Notes: a model not told the origin generated them from the sequence alone. Positions 15,596-25,183 are shown, counted from the first letter of the stretch. The stretch: DNA of 46,083 nt from an uncultured Clostridia bacterium (GCA_947628205.1 CANQYX010000005.1:1-46083); one strand, 5' to 3'. A program made the numbers and translations.

Positions 15596-17080
15596 CTATT
15601 CTTCAAATTTTAAGCCGAGTTCGGCTATGGCTTTGGGATTGTTGCGCCAGTTTTCTTTTACTTTTACATATATTTGCAGGTTGATTTGTTTGCCTATTAA
15701 TTTTTCGGCATCCTTGCGCGATAGGGTGGAAATTTTTTTAATCATCTCGCCCCCGTGACCGAGAATTATGGCTTTGTGATTTTCCTTTTCGCAATAAAGG
15801 TCGGCAAAAATTTCAATTGGATTGGCGTTTTCGTTGTAAGCGGTTACCACAACTTGAATGCCGTGCGGAATTTCGTCATCTAGGCATAACAAGGCCTTTT
15901 CGCGCACAATTTCTGCCACTAGTTGGCGCAGGTTTTTGTCCACATAATCATCGGGCGGATAATAGCGCATTTCGTGGTCGAATGTGGGCAGATATTTTTT
16001 TATCATTTCAATTAACACATCGCAATTTTTGCCTTTGAGCGCGCTTATTGGCAAAATTTCGTCCGTTTGCACAATGCGGTTGAGTTCGGCAAGCTGCGGA
16101 TAAAGTTTTTCGTAAGTCGATTCGTCAACCTTATTTATAAGCAGAATTTTTTTGGCGGTTGTGTTTACTCGACCAATTAATTTTTCATATTGCGGCACAA
16201 GTGGCTTTTTGGCATTAATTAGCAGCAAAACAATTTCCGTGTCCTCAACTGCTGAGGCAATTTGCTTGTCCATTTCGTCATCAACCGCCGTTTTGCGCTT
16301 GTGATAGCCGGGTGTATCCACAAAAACGATTTGGCAGGTTTTGTCGTTATAAATGCCACGCAAATTTTCGCGCGTGGTTTGGCTTTTAGGGCTAACAATT
16401 GCCACCTTTTGCCCTACAAGGCGGTTAATTAGTGTGCTTTTGCCTGCGTTGGTTTCGCCTAAAATTGTTACAAATCCACATTGAAATTTTTGAGTGTTCT
16501 TTGGCGAATTTGTGTTTTTTGTTTTAGTTGGTTCTGTTTGTTTTTGTTTGGTTTGTTCGTTTGTTTTAGTTGTTTTATCTGCCGTTTTTGCTTGTTCGGC
16601 AATATCTCTTGTTATGCCAAGTTCGTTTAAAATTTCGCCTTGCAACTGCTCCATAATTTTGGCATCGGTTTTTTTGATGTGATCGTAACCCAAAATGTGC
16701 AACATGCCATGGCAAAACAAAAAGCATATTTCGCGGTTGAGGCAGTGGCCATACTCGTTGGCTTGCTGCTTGGCGCGGGCAGAGCAAATGTATATATCCC
16801 CTATCGTTAGCGTTTTGGTGGACTGATCAATTTCAAGTTTATAATCATTAATATTAAATTTTTCGTTTGGCTTTATATTTATATAAGGATAAGTTAACAC
16901 GTCTGTCACCGCATCAATTTTTCGCGTTTGCGCGTTAAGTTTTTGAATTTGCTTTTCAGTTACAAAATTCAAATTGACCTCAACACATTTTGGCAGCGCA
17001 AATTTTTTTAAAACAAAATTGTAAACATTATTTAAATTTTTTAAAATTTCCTCATCAACCTTGCCAAAAACTTCTAACAT
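15596..17080 (-). CDS. ybeY-era: Fusion of endoribonuclease YbeY and GTPase Era
   Basis: 494 residues in one open frame. Residues 1-155 are YbeY with the zinc triad in HGMLHILGYDH (H124, H128, H134). Residues 156-199 form a low-complexity Lys/Thr/Gln/Asn linker. Residues 200-494 are Era: P-loop GETNAGKST (208-216), switch SQTTRENLRG, DTPGYHKR (from 255), NKVDES, and the KH domain with HKAIILGHGGEMIKKIS. Both partners mature the 3' end of 16S rRNA and the small subunit, so fusion makes functional sense. In most Bacillota they are separate genes with dgkA and cdd in between; those two are missing here. GGAG precedes the ATG. Confidence 0.93.
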   Translation of the reverse strand: MLEVFGKVDEEILKNLNNVYNFVLKKFALPKCVEVNLNFVTEKQIQKLNAQTRKIDAVTDVLTYPYINIKPNEKFNINDYKLEIDQSTKTLTIGDIYICSARAKQQANEYGHCLNREICFLFCHGMLHILGYDHIKKTDAKIMEQLQGEILNELGITRDIAEQAKTADKTTKTNEQTKQKQTEPTKTKNTNSPKNTQKFQCGFVTILGETNAGKSTLINRLVGQKVAIVSPKSQTTRENLRGIYNDKTCQIVFVDTPGYHKRKTAVDDEMDKQIASAVEDTEIVLLLINAKKPLVPQYEKLIGRVNTTAKKILLINKVDESTYEKLYPQLAELNRIVQTDEILPISALKGKNCDVLIEMIKKYLPTFDHEMRYYPPDDYVDKNLRQLVAEIVREKALLCLDDEIPHGIQVVVTAYNENANPIEIFADLYCEKENHKAIILGHGGEMIKKISTLSRKDAEKLIGKQINLQIYVKVKENWRNNPKAIAELGLKFEE

Positions 17081-17256
17081 AAATTTCTCCTATGTTTAAT
17101 TTAGCAAATTAATTTTGTTTTTGCAATTGAATTTTAAAAGTTTTAAAAAATTATTAAAAATTTTAATTTTTTGGCAAAAAATTTTAAAAATTTGCAAAAA
17201 ATATGCCGATTTTTAAGTTTTTTGAAAAATTTTATTGCATTTTTTAATTTTTTATT
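17081..17256. other. AT-only intergenic stretch between yqfD and ybeY-era
   Basis: Runs of A and T with short imperfect inverted repeats. I see no promoter boxes, terminator with GC pairs or open frame beyond the GGAG ribosome site at the ybeY side. Confidence 0.4.
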
Positions 17257-18345
17257 TTAATTTATATTTCCTAAAATTGTTAAATTGGCAAAAACAAAAA
17301 GTGTGTTGTTTACAATTTCCGTTTTAATTTGCTCGTCTATCAACTCGTCATATTGCGGCAACATGGCGTAAGCTTGTGCTTTGGTTTTTTCAATTAATTC
17401 GGCTTTTTCGGTTTCTAAATTGTGCGTTATTGTTGTTGGCGCAAGTTCATAATATGTTGTAGCATATCGGCTATATGGGATAAGGGTTGAAATTTGCTCT
17501 GCCCGTGTTTGCGTTTCAAAATATGTAAATTTGTTTTTGGCTTTGCCTTTATATAAATTCAAATTGAAAAGTTTGTATTGATAAACAACCTGCTTTTTCC
17601 CCGTGCGTTTTAAAATAACTTCCTCTTGTTGCAATTTATTTGAGTTTACAATAAAAATTTTGGCTTCGATTTCAGCAAGCGGGTTAACCGCAATTTGTTC
17701 GCCATCGGCGTTTACATTAAAGGGCAAAACCAGCATATCGCCCGCGTTGACGTAATCCCCCACCTTGCAATTTACCGTGCCGGTTACCACATTAATCTTT
17801 GTTATTATGCCGCTATATTTGGCTTTAATTGGCTCAAACTTGCCTTCTGCATACACCAATTTTTCGCTAAGGTTGATTATTATGTGCGTGCCTTCGCGGA
17901 TAACGGACACTTGTGCGATGCGGTCGTAATTATTTAGCAAAATTGTTTCAATTTCCTCGCTTGACTGCAAATTGATTTTCCCAGTTTTTATGCCGTTATG
18001 TTTTAGCACTTCAATTATATCTGCCGTTTTTAATTCTTTTGTGCCAAAAACCGAAATTTTCCATGTAAAAGATGATGCAAAAATGAAAAACAAACTTCCA
18101 AAAAAAACACCCAACACTAGCCCCAAATTTGCAAGCACAAATTTTGGCAACCGCTTTATAAAATTTGGTATTTTTTTTGCTTTAAAATTTTTTATATACC
18201 GCTTAACTTTATGTTCGTTTTTGTCATCCGTTTCAAAAGTTATGTGGTTATGTTCCAAAATGTTGACGTTATACAAATTAACGCGCTTTATGTAAAGCGT
18301 TTTTAAAAGATTATCCACATCATAACCGGTTAAATCAAATTTCAT
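17257..18345 (-). CDS. yqfD: Sporulation protein YqfD
   Basis: 362 residues. Residues 1-65 form a small N-terminal domain (VDNLLKTLYIKRVNLYNV), followed by one TM helix at about 69-92 (VLANLGLVLGVFFGSLFFIF). An outside part follows with SEEIETILLNNYDRIAQVSV and the SGIITKINVVTGTVNCKVGDYV segment typical of the family. In Bacillus yqfD is a mother-cell sporulation gene. It follows yqfC here, as in other spore formers. phoH and yqfF, usually next, are absent between yqfD and ybeY. Confidence 0.88.
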   Translation of the reverse strand: MKFDLTGYDVDNLLKTLYIKRVNLYNVNILEHNHITFETDDKNEHKVKRYIKNFKAKKIPNFIKRLPKFVLANLGLVLGVFFGSLFFIFASSFTWKISVFGTKELKTADIIEVLKHNGIKTGKINLQSSEEIETILLNNYDRIAQVSVIREGTHIIINLSEKLVYAEGKFEPIKAKYSGIITKINVVTGTVNCKVGDYVNAGDMLVLPFNVNADGEQIAVNPLAEIEAKIFIVNSNKLQQEEVILKRTGKKQVVYQYKLFNLNLYKGKAKNKFTYFETQTRAEQISTLIPYSRYATTYYELAPTTITHNLETEKAELIEKTKAQAYAMLPQYDELIDEQIKTEIVNNTLFVFANLTILGNIN

Positions 18346-18422
18346 AATTATCCTAATTTATTAAAAACTTTTAATTTATTTTAAAAAATATGGCTTTTTG
18401 CAAAAATTTTTAGATTTTTGAA

Positions 18423-18680
18423 TTAATTTTTTGTTGTACAAGAAAAAATTTCTCCTTCAATAATACAAGTAGATTTATCTAAATATTTAACTTTTAAATT
18501 TTTGCCTGCCACGATTAGTAAACATTTTTTTAGTTGGAACTGCATCTCATCCACGCCAAAACTTACCACCGCTTTTATGCCCTCAACATACAAAAATTTG
18601 CCGCCCAAATTTAGTGTGCGATAGTTCGCCGACGAGCCAACACTTCCCATCAATTTTTCAATTTCATCTAGCATGCCCAT
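18423..18680 (-). CDS. yqfC: Sporulation protein YqfC (YabP/YqfC family)
   Basis: 85 residues, normal length. LNLGGKFLYVEGIKAVVSF, then LKKCLLIVAGKNLKVKYLD and TCIIEGEI match the YabP/YqfC pattern, with the strand motif ending in GKNLK. It is the first gene of a yqfC-yqfD unit. There is no Shine-Dalgarno. CATATATT lies with its C 13 nt before the ATG, resembling the -10 of sigma-E/sigma-K promoters (CATAnnnT), which would suit a sporulation gene. No clear matching -35 was found. Three 38-bp tandem repeats lie directly upstream. Confidence 0.88.
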   Translation of the reverse strand: MGMLDEIEKLMGSVGSSANYRTLNLGGKFLYVEGIKAVVSFGVDEMQFQLKKCLLIVAGKNLKVKYLDKSTCIIEGEIFSCTTKN

Positions 18681-18710
18681 ATATAAATATATGAAAATTT
18701 ATTTTTAATT

Positions 18711-18824
18711 AAAACCGAGATAATGAATTAATAAATTTATTGTTAAATAAAACCGAGATAATGAATTAATAAATTTATTGTTAAATAAAACCGAGATAAT
18801 GAATTAATAAATTTATTGTTAAAT
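18711..18824. repeat. Three perfect tandem 38-bp repeats upstream of yqfC
   Basis: Units start at 18711, 18749 and 18787 (each begins AAAACCGAGATAATG) and are identical, followed by a few bases of a fourth. Each unit contains the 12-bp palindrome AATAAATTTATT (18730, 18768, 18806). They look iteron-like. No open frame crosses them. Confidence 0.95.
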
Positions 18825-18917
18825 AAAATTAATTGATTTTTAATAAATAACTTTTTAAAAGCGTTAATTAAAATTTTTTAAAAATTTTTTGTAATAATTA
18901 TTTTATTATAAAACATA

Positions 18918-18961
18918 AAAACTATCAATTTTAATTAGTAATTAAAATTTTTTATAGTTTT
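18918..18961. repeat. Large AT-rich inverted repeat between ylmC and yqfC
   Basis: Outer arms AAAACTAT / ATAGTTTT (8 bp) and inner arms AATTTTAATT / AATTAAAATT (10 bp) around a 3-nt loop, with an unequal internal bulge (C against TTTT). It lies downstream of the ylmC terminator and upstream of the 38-bp repeats, outside any obvious transcript. Confidence 0.75.
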
Positions 18962-19012
18962 GTTGTCTGTTTAATTTTTATAATTATTATTTTGCACAAA
19001 ATTAAACAAAAA

Positions 19013-19033
19013 AAATAGGCGCACAGCCTATTT
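19013..19033 (-). terminator. Terminator of the ylmC/ymxH-like gene
   Basis: Minus strand AAATAGGC, loop TGTGC, GCCTATTT, T run. It overlaps the stop codon of the gene at 19032. Confidence 0.85.
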
Positions 19034-19355
19034 AATATGGAACTTGTTTGTTCTCTAGCGCAATTATATTTTGTTGTTTGCGTTTTGGCGGCGGTGGAGG
19101 CGGTGGATTTTGTTCAACATACAACTCAACTAAAATTACATCCACCCCAATTTTGCAAACGCAATTGAACGGGATAAAAAGGTCTTTGTTCCCCTTAAAC
19201 ATTCCCCAAAAGCCACAATTTGGCTGCGGAACAATGAATCCAAGCGCGTTGGCGGTTACAACATCAAAAATAATGTCTGTGATATGCCCCAGACATTTGC
19301 CGTCCACTGTGTTGATAACTTGCTTTCGCCTAAGTTCAAGGAACGACGCTTCCAT
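19032..19355 (-). CDS. PRC-barrel protein of the YlmC/YmxH sporulation family
   Basis: 107 residues. The PRC barrel spans about 1-80: ELRRKQVINTVDGKCLGHITDIIFD, then FKGNKDLFIPFNCVCKIGVDVILVEL. This is the arrangement of YlmC/YmxH (Bacillus ylmC is expressed in sporulation). The tail has seven consecutive Pro followed by Lys/Arg and Gln, unusual for the family. No ribosome site is present. CATATTTT lies with its C 13 nt before the ATG, and TTGACA lies 18 bp before that. Either a weak sigma-A promoter (TTGACA-N18-CATATT) or a sporulation sigma promoter is possible, and both predict little or no leader. Confidence 0.8.
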   Translation of the reverse strand: MEASFLELRRKQVINTVDGKCLGHITDIIFDVVTANALGFIVPQPNCGFWGMFKGNKDLFIPFNCVCKIGVDVILVELYVEQNPPPPPPPKRKQQNIIALENKQVPY

Positions 19356-19407
19356 ATTGTAAAATATGAAATAAAATGTAAAAAGTTGTCAAATTTTGAT
19401 AAATATT

Positions 19408-19851
19408 TTATTGATTAACTTTTAAATAATAAAACAGTAAATCCATTTGAACTCCACCAGCATAAGCCAAAAGTTTTTGCATCGTTTTATTGGGCTTGCC
19501 AGTGGCGCACGAAATAATTTTAACATTTTTATTGCGCTTTTTAAGGGCATCAAAAAGTTTAAAGAATACGCCATATTTCCTATACTCTTTTTCAACATGA
19601 GTTTGGCTAACCCAAATCACTTCGCCATCATCAGCCCAATACATTTTTGAATATAGCAACATGCCAACAGGTTTGCCGTCAATTTCCGCCACCAAACAAC
19701 GAAATTTTGGATGAGAAACAAAATAATCTTTATCTAAATTTAAAGAAAAGTTGCTGTGATGGTTTACCTCGTTTACATTGTTTATTTCCGCATTGGCTTT
19801 AAGCAAATAAGGTTTATGCCCTCTTTTTGCGTTTACAATTTTAATTTGCAT
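19408..19851 (-). CDS. GNAT-family N-acetyltransferase
   Basis: 147 residues with the GNAT order: CLVAEIDGKPVGMLLYSKM (beta4), WVSQTHVEKEYRKYGVFFKLFDALKK (motif A, acetyl-CoA loop, with K-Y-G in place of Q/R-x-x-G-x-G/A), then NKTMQKLLAYAGG. The acceptor is unknown. AAAGGA precedes the ATG. It starts 16 bp after parC ends and is probably the last gene of the parE-parC unit. Confidence 0.75.
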   Translation of the reverse strand: MQIKIVNAKRGHKPYLLKANAEINNVNEVNHHSNFSLNLDKDYFVSHPKFRCLVAEIDGKPVGMLLYSKMYWADDGEVIWVSQTHVEKEYRKYGVFFKLFDALKKRNKNVKIISCATGKPNKTMQKLLAYAGGVQMDLLFYYLKVNQ

Positions 19852-19866
19852 CTATTGTCCTTTATA

Positions 19867-22293
19867 TTAATTTAAATACAGGCCAACTTCTTTGAGGGCG
19901 ATTTTGGATTTTTTAACAAGTGGTTTGCACGCACTGGTGCGGGTTTGAATTGGAATATCGTTTGTGTCAACTGTTTGAATGTCGCCGTTTTTATCGCACA
20001 GCACAACTTCGCCAGCAACGATTGGTGAAATTATGGCAAAAATTTGTTCTTTGCCAGTGATAATTTTTAGGCCTTTGCGGTTTCGGGCGCCAACAGGAAT
20101 TTCGTTTAAGCTAAACTTTTTGGCACACGCGTCCGGCGTTACAACTAAAACTCTATCTAATGTGCTAACTTGACTAGCAAAAATTAGTTTGGCTTTGTCG
20201 TTCAAGCTCATGCCAATAACACCGCCGCTGTTGCGCTTTGTAACCGGCACGGACGAATATTCAACATTAACCGCCATGCCGTCGTCCGCCACCATTAAAA
20301 TTGAAGGTGTGTTATCGTTTACTTGCGCGGCAACAACGCGGTCGAAATCCTTAAGTTTAAGCGCAATGCTGCCCGATTTCAACCCGTCATATTCGCTTGT
20401 TTCAATGCGCTTAATGTAGCCGTCTTGCGTAATAAGCACAAGTTCTTTTGCTTCCTTCAATTCGTTTTCATCAAACAGCGCAACAATTTTTTCCTTAGTT
20501 TCAGCGTGCGCAATTTGGCTGAACGCCGTGCCTTTGGTGTTGAATTTTGCGTTTGGAATTTCGCGCACTGGCAAGCGGAAGAAATTGCCAAAATTGGTGA
20601 ACGCGCAAACCGAACTATTCATGCTTGTGTGAACAACCGTTTTGTGAAGCGCGTTGATGTTATCGTACTTATAATTTGCGCTGGCGTTTTGAATTTGTTT
20701 TATATCCAGCGTTTTTAAGCGCATTCCATCGTTTGTAAGCGCAACTGCGCACTCGGTATCCAACAATTTTTCAATTGGTGTGATGTCGTATGTTTCAAAT
20801 GACTTTACAATTTTGGTTTTTCTTGGTGTGGCGTATTTTGTTTTGATTTCTAGCAGTTCTTTTTTAATAACCTCATATTGCTTAGCTTTGCTATTTAAAA
20901 TTGCGGTCAATTCTTTAATCAATTTTTTAAGGTCGGCAAGTTCTTGTTGCAATTTTTCGGTTTCTAAGTTGGTTAACCTTGCCAAGCGCATATCCAAAAT
21001 TGCTTGTGTTTGAACATCGGTCAAATTAAAGCGTGCCATTAATTTGGTTTTTGCATCGGCGGTGGATTTTGATGTTTTGATAATTTTTACAACTTCATCG
21101 ATATTTTGAATTGCTATGCACAGCCCTTCCACAATGTGAGCGCGCGCTTTTGCCTTTTCTAAATCGAATTTTGTGCGACGGACAATTACATCAAGTTGGA
21201 ATTTGACATAATAGTTAATATAATCCAGCAGGCCAAGTTGTTTAGGGCTGCCATCCGCAATTGCAACCACGTTATAGTTGAAATTGAGTTGCATATCGGT
21301 GTGCTTTAATAAAATTGCAATAATGTTATCCACATCCGCATCTTTTTTAACTTGAATAACCGCGCGCATGCCGGACTTATCGCTTTCGTCTTGAATTGCG
21401 GATATGTCTGCAAGTTCGTCTTTCATTTTTTCTTTTAAATCGTTAACCGACTTTAAAAATTCCGCCTTATTCACCTGATAAGGCAATTCGGTTATAACAA
21501 TGTTGGTTTTGCCATTTTTGTCGTCTTCTGTGTGGAAAACGGCGCGCATTGTAACCTTACCGCGACCGGTTGTATATGCTTCAACCATATCGTTGGACGC
21601 GCAAACCATGCCGCCGGTTGGAAAATCTGGCCCTTTAACAATTTTTAGCATGTCATGCAGCGAAATGCTAGGGTTATCTATAAACGCAACGCAGCCATCA
21701 ATCATTTCGCCAAGATTGTGAGTTGGAATATTTGTTGCCAAACCAACCGCAATGCCCGACGCGCCATTGACAAACAAATTTGGGAAACGGCCGGTTAGAT
21801 AATCGGGCTCTTTAAGTGTATCGTCAAAGTTGAAACTAAAAGTTACTGTATCTTTATCCAAATCTCGCATAAGTTCAAGTGCAAGCGGAGTTAAGCGGAC
21901 TTCGGTGTAACGCATTGCGGCAGGTGGGTCGCCATCTATCGAGCCAAAATTGCCATGCCCTTCAACCAGACGTTCGCCCATAACAAAATCTTGCGCCATG
22001 CGCACCATCGCCCCATAAACCGAACTGTCGCCGTGCGGATGGAATTTACCAAGTGTGTCGCCCACCACGCGCGCAGATTTTTTAAAAGGTTTATCCGGCG
22101 TTATGCCAAGTTCAACCATATCAAACAAAATGCGGCGTTGAACGGGTTTTAGGCCGTCTTCCACGCGCGGCAGGGCGCGGTCCATAATAACATATTCGCT
22201 ATACGGCAACATGGAAATTGACATGATTTCTTCAACTGTCTTTTCGTACATATTGCCTGTGGCTTGAATTTCTACCTTTTTATCTCTCATCAT
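19867..22293 (-). CDS. parC: Type II topoisomerase A subunit, topoisomerase IV ParC-like
   Basis: 808 residues from ATG 22293. The frame extends to 22317, but GAGGG sits just before 22293/22290, so the start lies inside the last codons of par[28 protein letters not shown] opens the breakage-reunion domain. [19 protein letters not shown] and [11 protein letters not shown] (catalytic Tyr) follow. The C-terminal beta-pinwheel lacks a clean GyrA box (QRRGGKG): the nearest segment is [10 protein letters not shown]. That favours ParC over GyrA. With ParE it decatenates and relaxes DNA. Confidence 0.85.
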   Translation of the reverse strand: MMRDKKVEIQATGNMYEKTVEEIMSISMLPYSEYVIMDRALPRVEDGLKPVQRRILFDMVELGITPDKPFKKSARVVGDTLGKFHPHGDSSVYGAMVRMAQDFVMGERLVEGHGNFGSIDGDPPAAMRYTEVRLTPLALELMRDLDKDTVTFSFNFDDTLKEPDYLTGRFPNLFVNGASGIAVGLATNIPTHNLGEMIDGCVAFIDNPSISLHDMLKIVKGPDFPTGGMVCASNDMVEAYTTGRGKVTMRAVFHTEDDKNGKTNIVITELPYQVNKAEFLKSVNDLKEKMKDELADISAIQDESDKSGMRAVIQVKKDADVDNIIAILLKHTDMQLNFNYNVVAIADGSPKQLGLLDYINYYVKFQLDVIVRRTKFDLEKAKARAHIVEGLCIAIQNIDEVVKIIKTSKSTADAKTKLMARFNLTDVQTQAILDMRLARLTNLETEKLQQELADLKKLIKELTAILNSKAKQYEVIKKELLEIKTKYATPRKTKIVKSFETYDITPIEKLLDTECAVALTNDGMRLKTLDIKQIQNASANYKYDNINALHKTVVHTSMNSSVCAFTNFGNFFRLPVREIPNAKFNTKGTAFSQIAHAETKEKIVALFDENELKEAKELVLITQDGYIKRIETSEYDGLKSGSIALKLKDFDRVVAAQVNDNTPSILMVADDGMAVNVEYSSVPVTKRNSGGVIGMSLNDKAKLIFASQVSTLDRVLVVTPDACAKKFSLNEIPVGARNRKGLKIITGKEQIFAIISPIVAGEVVLCDKNGDIQTVDTNDIPIQTRTSACKPLVKKSKIALKEVGLYLN

Positions 22294-24235
22294 TACCCTC
22301 GCTTTCTGGCTTTTCAAAAGTGTCTAATTTATTGAAATTTGCAAACTTGTTTATATAATCTTTTCGCGGACCAACCTCATCGCCCATCCACATGGTGATT
22401 TCTTTATCCGCAAGCGCGGCATCCTCAAGAGTTACTCGAATCATGCTGCGGCGGGATGGGTCCATAGTGGTTGTCCAAAGTTGCTCGGCACTCATTTCGC
22501 CAAGGCCTTTATAACGCTGAATGGTGTAATTTTTCAAATTTTTGGTGTAATCTGCAAGTTCTTCGTCCGAATAGCAATATTTTTGCTTGCCCGTTGTTTC
22601 AACCATATAAAGCGGTGGCATGCCAACATAAATGTTGCCGTTTGTAATTAATGGGCGCATATAGCGGAAAAAGAAAGTTAACAATATGCACCTAATGTGC
22701 ATACCATCTTGGTCGGCATCACTTAAAATGATGATTTTGTTATATTTTAAATTTTCAAGTTTGAAATCCTCGCCTATGCCCGTGCCAATTGCGCCGATAA
22801 TGGTGCGAATTTCCTCGTTGGCAAGCACTTGGTCTATGCGCTTTTTCTCGCTATTAAGTGGCTTGCCACGCAAGGGCAAAATGGCTTGATAATATCTATC
22901 TCGCCCCTGTTTTGCCGTGCCGCCCGCACTGTCCCCCTCAACAATAAACACCTCGTTAAGTTCGGCATTTTTGCTTGTGCAGTTGGCTAGTTTGCCAATT
23001 AGCATGCTGCCTTCAATTGAATTTTTGGCGCGAGTTAAATCTTTAGCGCGTTTTGCAGCCGCGCGAACGCGAGCCGCACCCTTTGCCTTTTCTATTATAA
23101 TATTGCCAATGTTTTCGTTTTTCTTGCTTGCAAAAAATTCGTTTAGCCCTTGCGTGCAAACGCTTTCAACGCGTGCGCGCGCCTCTGGGTTGCCAAGTTT
23201 GGTTTTTGTTTGCCCCTCAAACTGAACATTTTTCATTTTAATGGACAAAACCGCCACCAACCCCTCGCGGAAATCGTCGCCAATAAAGGTTATATCCTTA
23301 TCTTTAGGAGTAAGATGCTTTTTATAAAAATCGTTAAGCACTTTTGTTAATGCCATTTTAAAGCCGACTTCGTGCGTGCCGCCCTCTGGCGTTGGAATGT
23401 TGTTTACATAACTAAAAATGCTTTCGGTGTAATTGTCCACATATTGCAGCGCAAGCGCCACGCGTGTGTCCTCAATTTCGTCCTCAATATAAATTGGTGG
23501 CACGAAAAGCGGTTTTTTGTCCATGGTCAAACTTGTAACGTAATCCCTAATTCCGCCCTCATAGCACAATGTTTCTTGCTTATTGGTGCGCTCGTCAATC
23601 AGTTCAATGTGAACGCCCTTATTCAAAAATGCGGTTTCTTTTAACCTTTCTAAAACGGTGTTATAATCAAACTTAATGTCCTTAAACACCCTATCATCTG
23701 GCAAAAAGCGGACATAAGTGCCTTTAAGGGTTGTGTTGCCCACTTCGTGCAGCTTGTCCACCGCAACGCCGCTGTGAATTTTGCCGCCGCGCTCTATGCT
23801 TTCAAAGCGCGCAAAATATTTTTTGCCGTCTTTATAAACCGTAACTTCCAAATATCTTGAAAGCGCGTTGGTTACACTCGCGCCCACACCGTGCAAGCCG
23901 CCCGAATATTTATAGTTGGCATCTCCAAACTTGCCGCCCGCGTGCAGTTGGGTGAAAACCACTTCCACGCCGCTGACTTTCAATTTTGGGTGCGGACTGA
24001 CCGGAATGCCACGCCCGTTATCCAAAACCGATGCAGTGCCGTCCTTATGAAGCGTTACCACAACTTTGTTGCCATAACCGTTGGCAACTTCGTCAATTGC
24101 GTTGTCTATAATCTCCCACAACAAATGGTGCAAACCTTTAATGCCCGTTGTGCCAATGTACATACCCGGGCGCATGCGCACCGCGTCAAGGCCTTCCAAA
24201 ACAATCAAATCTTTACTATCATAACTGCTAGCCAT
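22280..24235 (-). CDS. parE: Type II topoisomerase B subunit, ParE/GyrB
   Basis: 651 residues. The GHKL ATPase has [28 protein letters not shown] and [19 protein letters not shown]. The Toprim domain has [23 protein letters not shown] and [20 protein letters not shown]. The end has [19 protein letters not shown]. It provides ATP-driven gate movement to the A subunit encoded directly downstream with overlapping frames. GyrB and ParE are hard to separate by eye; the call follows the ParC-like partner. AGGGG precedes the ATG, and an extended -10 promoter lies at 24277-24305. Confidence 0.9.
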   Translation of the reverse strand: MASSYDSKDLIVLEGLDAVRMRPGMYIGTTGIKGLHHLLWEIIDNAIDEVANGYGNKVVVTLHKDGTASVLDNGRGIPVSPHPKLKVSGVEVVFTQLHAGGKFGDANYKYSGGLHGVGASVTNALSRYLEVTVYKDGKKYFARFESIERGGKIHSGVAVDKLHEVGNTTLKGTYVRFLPDDRVFKDIKFDYNTVLERLKETAFLNKGVHIELIDERTNKQETLCYEGGIRDYVTSLTMDKKPLFVPPIYIEDEIEDTRVALALQYVDNYTESIFSYVNNIPTPEGGTHEVGFKMALTKVLNDFYKKHLTPKDKDITFIGDDFREGLVAVLSIKMKNVQFEGQTKTKLGNPEARARVESVCTQGLNEFFASKKNENIGNIIIEKAKGAARVRAAAKRAKDLTRAKNSIEGSMLIGKLANCTSKNAELNEVFIVEGDSAGGTAKQGRDRYYQAILPLRGKPLNSEKKRIDQVLANEEIRTIIGAIGTGIGEDFKLENLKYNKIIILSDADQDGMHIRCILLTFFFRYMRPLITNGNIYVGMPPLYMVETTGKQKYCYSDEELADYTKNLKNYTIQRYKGLGEMSAEQLWTTTMDPSRRSMIRVTLEDAALADKEITMWMGDEVGPRKDYINKFANFNKLDTFEKPESEGNDER

Positions 24236-24276
24236 AATTACCCCTTTTCTCTTTAAGTTTTTAATTTTCCGCGCTA

Positions 24277-24305
24277 ATTATACCAAAAATTTTTAAATAA
24301 AGCAA
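24277..24305 (-). promoter_or_regulatory. Promoter of parE-parC
   Basis: Minus strand TTGCTT (24300-24305), 17 bp, TATAAT (24277-24282) with TG one base upstream (extended -10). The leader should be about 36 nt. Confidence 0.65.
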
Positions 24306-24372
24306 TTAATTTTGCCACCCCGCGAAATTTGTGGGTTTTAAATTCACAAGCGGTTTTGCCTTTTATTTAGGC
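24302..24372. promoter_or_regulatory. Structured element upstream of parE, sharing a 19-mer with the camelysin leader
   Basis: Three hairpins on the plus strand: GCAA-TTGC (24302-24315), CCGC...TTGTG / CACAA.GCGG with a 5-nt bulge (24320-24353), and GCCT-AGGC (24358-24372). The first 19 bases match 14355-14373 at 18 positions. The element lies between the divergent promoters of parE and the 24512 gene, outside both predicted transcripts. It could be an operator region, a repeat or a small RNA gene. Confidence 0.45.
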
Positions 24373-24444
24373 ACTTACAATAATTAATTATTATTAATAT
24401 AAAAGGTTAAAAACTTCAAAAGGTCTAAAAAATTAAAAAACATA

Positions 24445-24473
24445 TTGACAACTTCATTTTTACATGCTATAAT
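24445..24473 (+). promoter_or_regulatory. Sigma-A promoter of the 24512 gene
   Basis: TTGACA (24445-24450), 17-bp spacer, TATAAT (24468-24473): full consensus. The spacer begins ACTT and ends CATGC, almost as in the promoter at 41060-41088. Confidence 0.85.
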
Positions 24474-24511
24474 TAGGCAAGTTCAACAAAATTATTTTAA
24501 AGGAGCAAATT

Positions 24512-25183
24512 ATGACAATAAAAGAAATTGAAGAACAAAAAAACTTGATTGTTGCCTGCCAAGAGAGATTGAAACAACTAGAAAAAGATTTAGAAAAAAC
24601 AAAAATAGAAAAATCTATACTAGAAGAAAGAATTAAAGACTTTGGCATTAACGAATACAAGATAAAAGACGAAATTAGAGATTTAGAACGAGTTGTTATT
24701 GCTGAACTTGATGTGGAAGAATTGTGTAATGAACTTGGTGCGCTTGATAGCAACCCTGAAAATGTAAAACATTCTAAGCCTAAGTTTAACACCGGTTTAA
24801 GTATATCCTCAAAGGATTCTTTAAAACAATATTTAGGCAAAGATGCAAATAAAAAATCAATTAATGAAGCAAAAGAAGAATGTGCTAAAAAGCCATTTCA
24901 TTTTGCATCATTCATCTCTACAAATAAACGCAATTATATGTTATATAGCACCTATGATGGCACTGAACTAGTAAATGGCCAACCACTTTATCAATATTTG
25001 AAAATAACTAATCAAGGAATGGACAGTTATTTTGATGGTGAATTTGTATATTTTGGCTTTGACGAAGATTTCTATAAAAACATAAAAGTTAAAATAACTC
25101 TTGCACAAATGAAAGCTTTTCCAAACCTTGAAACGGCTGTTATGGATATATTAAAAAGGCACGAAAAAGCCCAAAATGTTTAA
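24512..25183 (+). CDS. Unknown coiled-coil protein
   Basis: 223 residues. Residues 1-75 form a strongly charged coiled coil (QERLKQLEKDLEKTK and following heptads). Residues 100-223 form a compact domain with many Tyr, Phe and Asp (YNYMLYSTYDG-like strands, GEFVYFGFDEDFYKNIKVKI). No signal peptide or membrane helix is present. I recognise no family. AAAGGAG lies before the ATG, and the gene has a consensus promoter and a strong terminator, so it is a self-contained expressed unit. Confidence 0.75.
   Translation: MTIKEIEEQKNLIVACQERLKQLEKDLEKTKIEKSILEERIKDFGINEYKIKDEIRDLERVVIAELDVEELCNELGALDSNPENVKHSKPKFNTGLSISSKDSLKQYLGKDANKKSINEAKEECAKKPFHFASFISTNKRNYMLYSTYDGTELVNGQPLYQYLKITNQGMDSYFDGEFVYFGFDEDFYKNIKVKITLAQMKAFPNLETAVMDILKRHEKAQNV

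Noticed and set aside
18711..18824. 38-bp repeats as a CRISPR array
   Set aside because: The repeats are directly joined with no spacers, and no cas gene is in the window.
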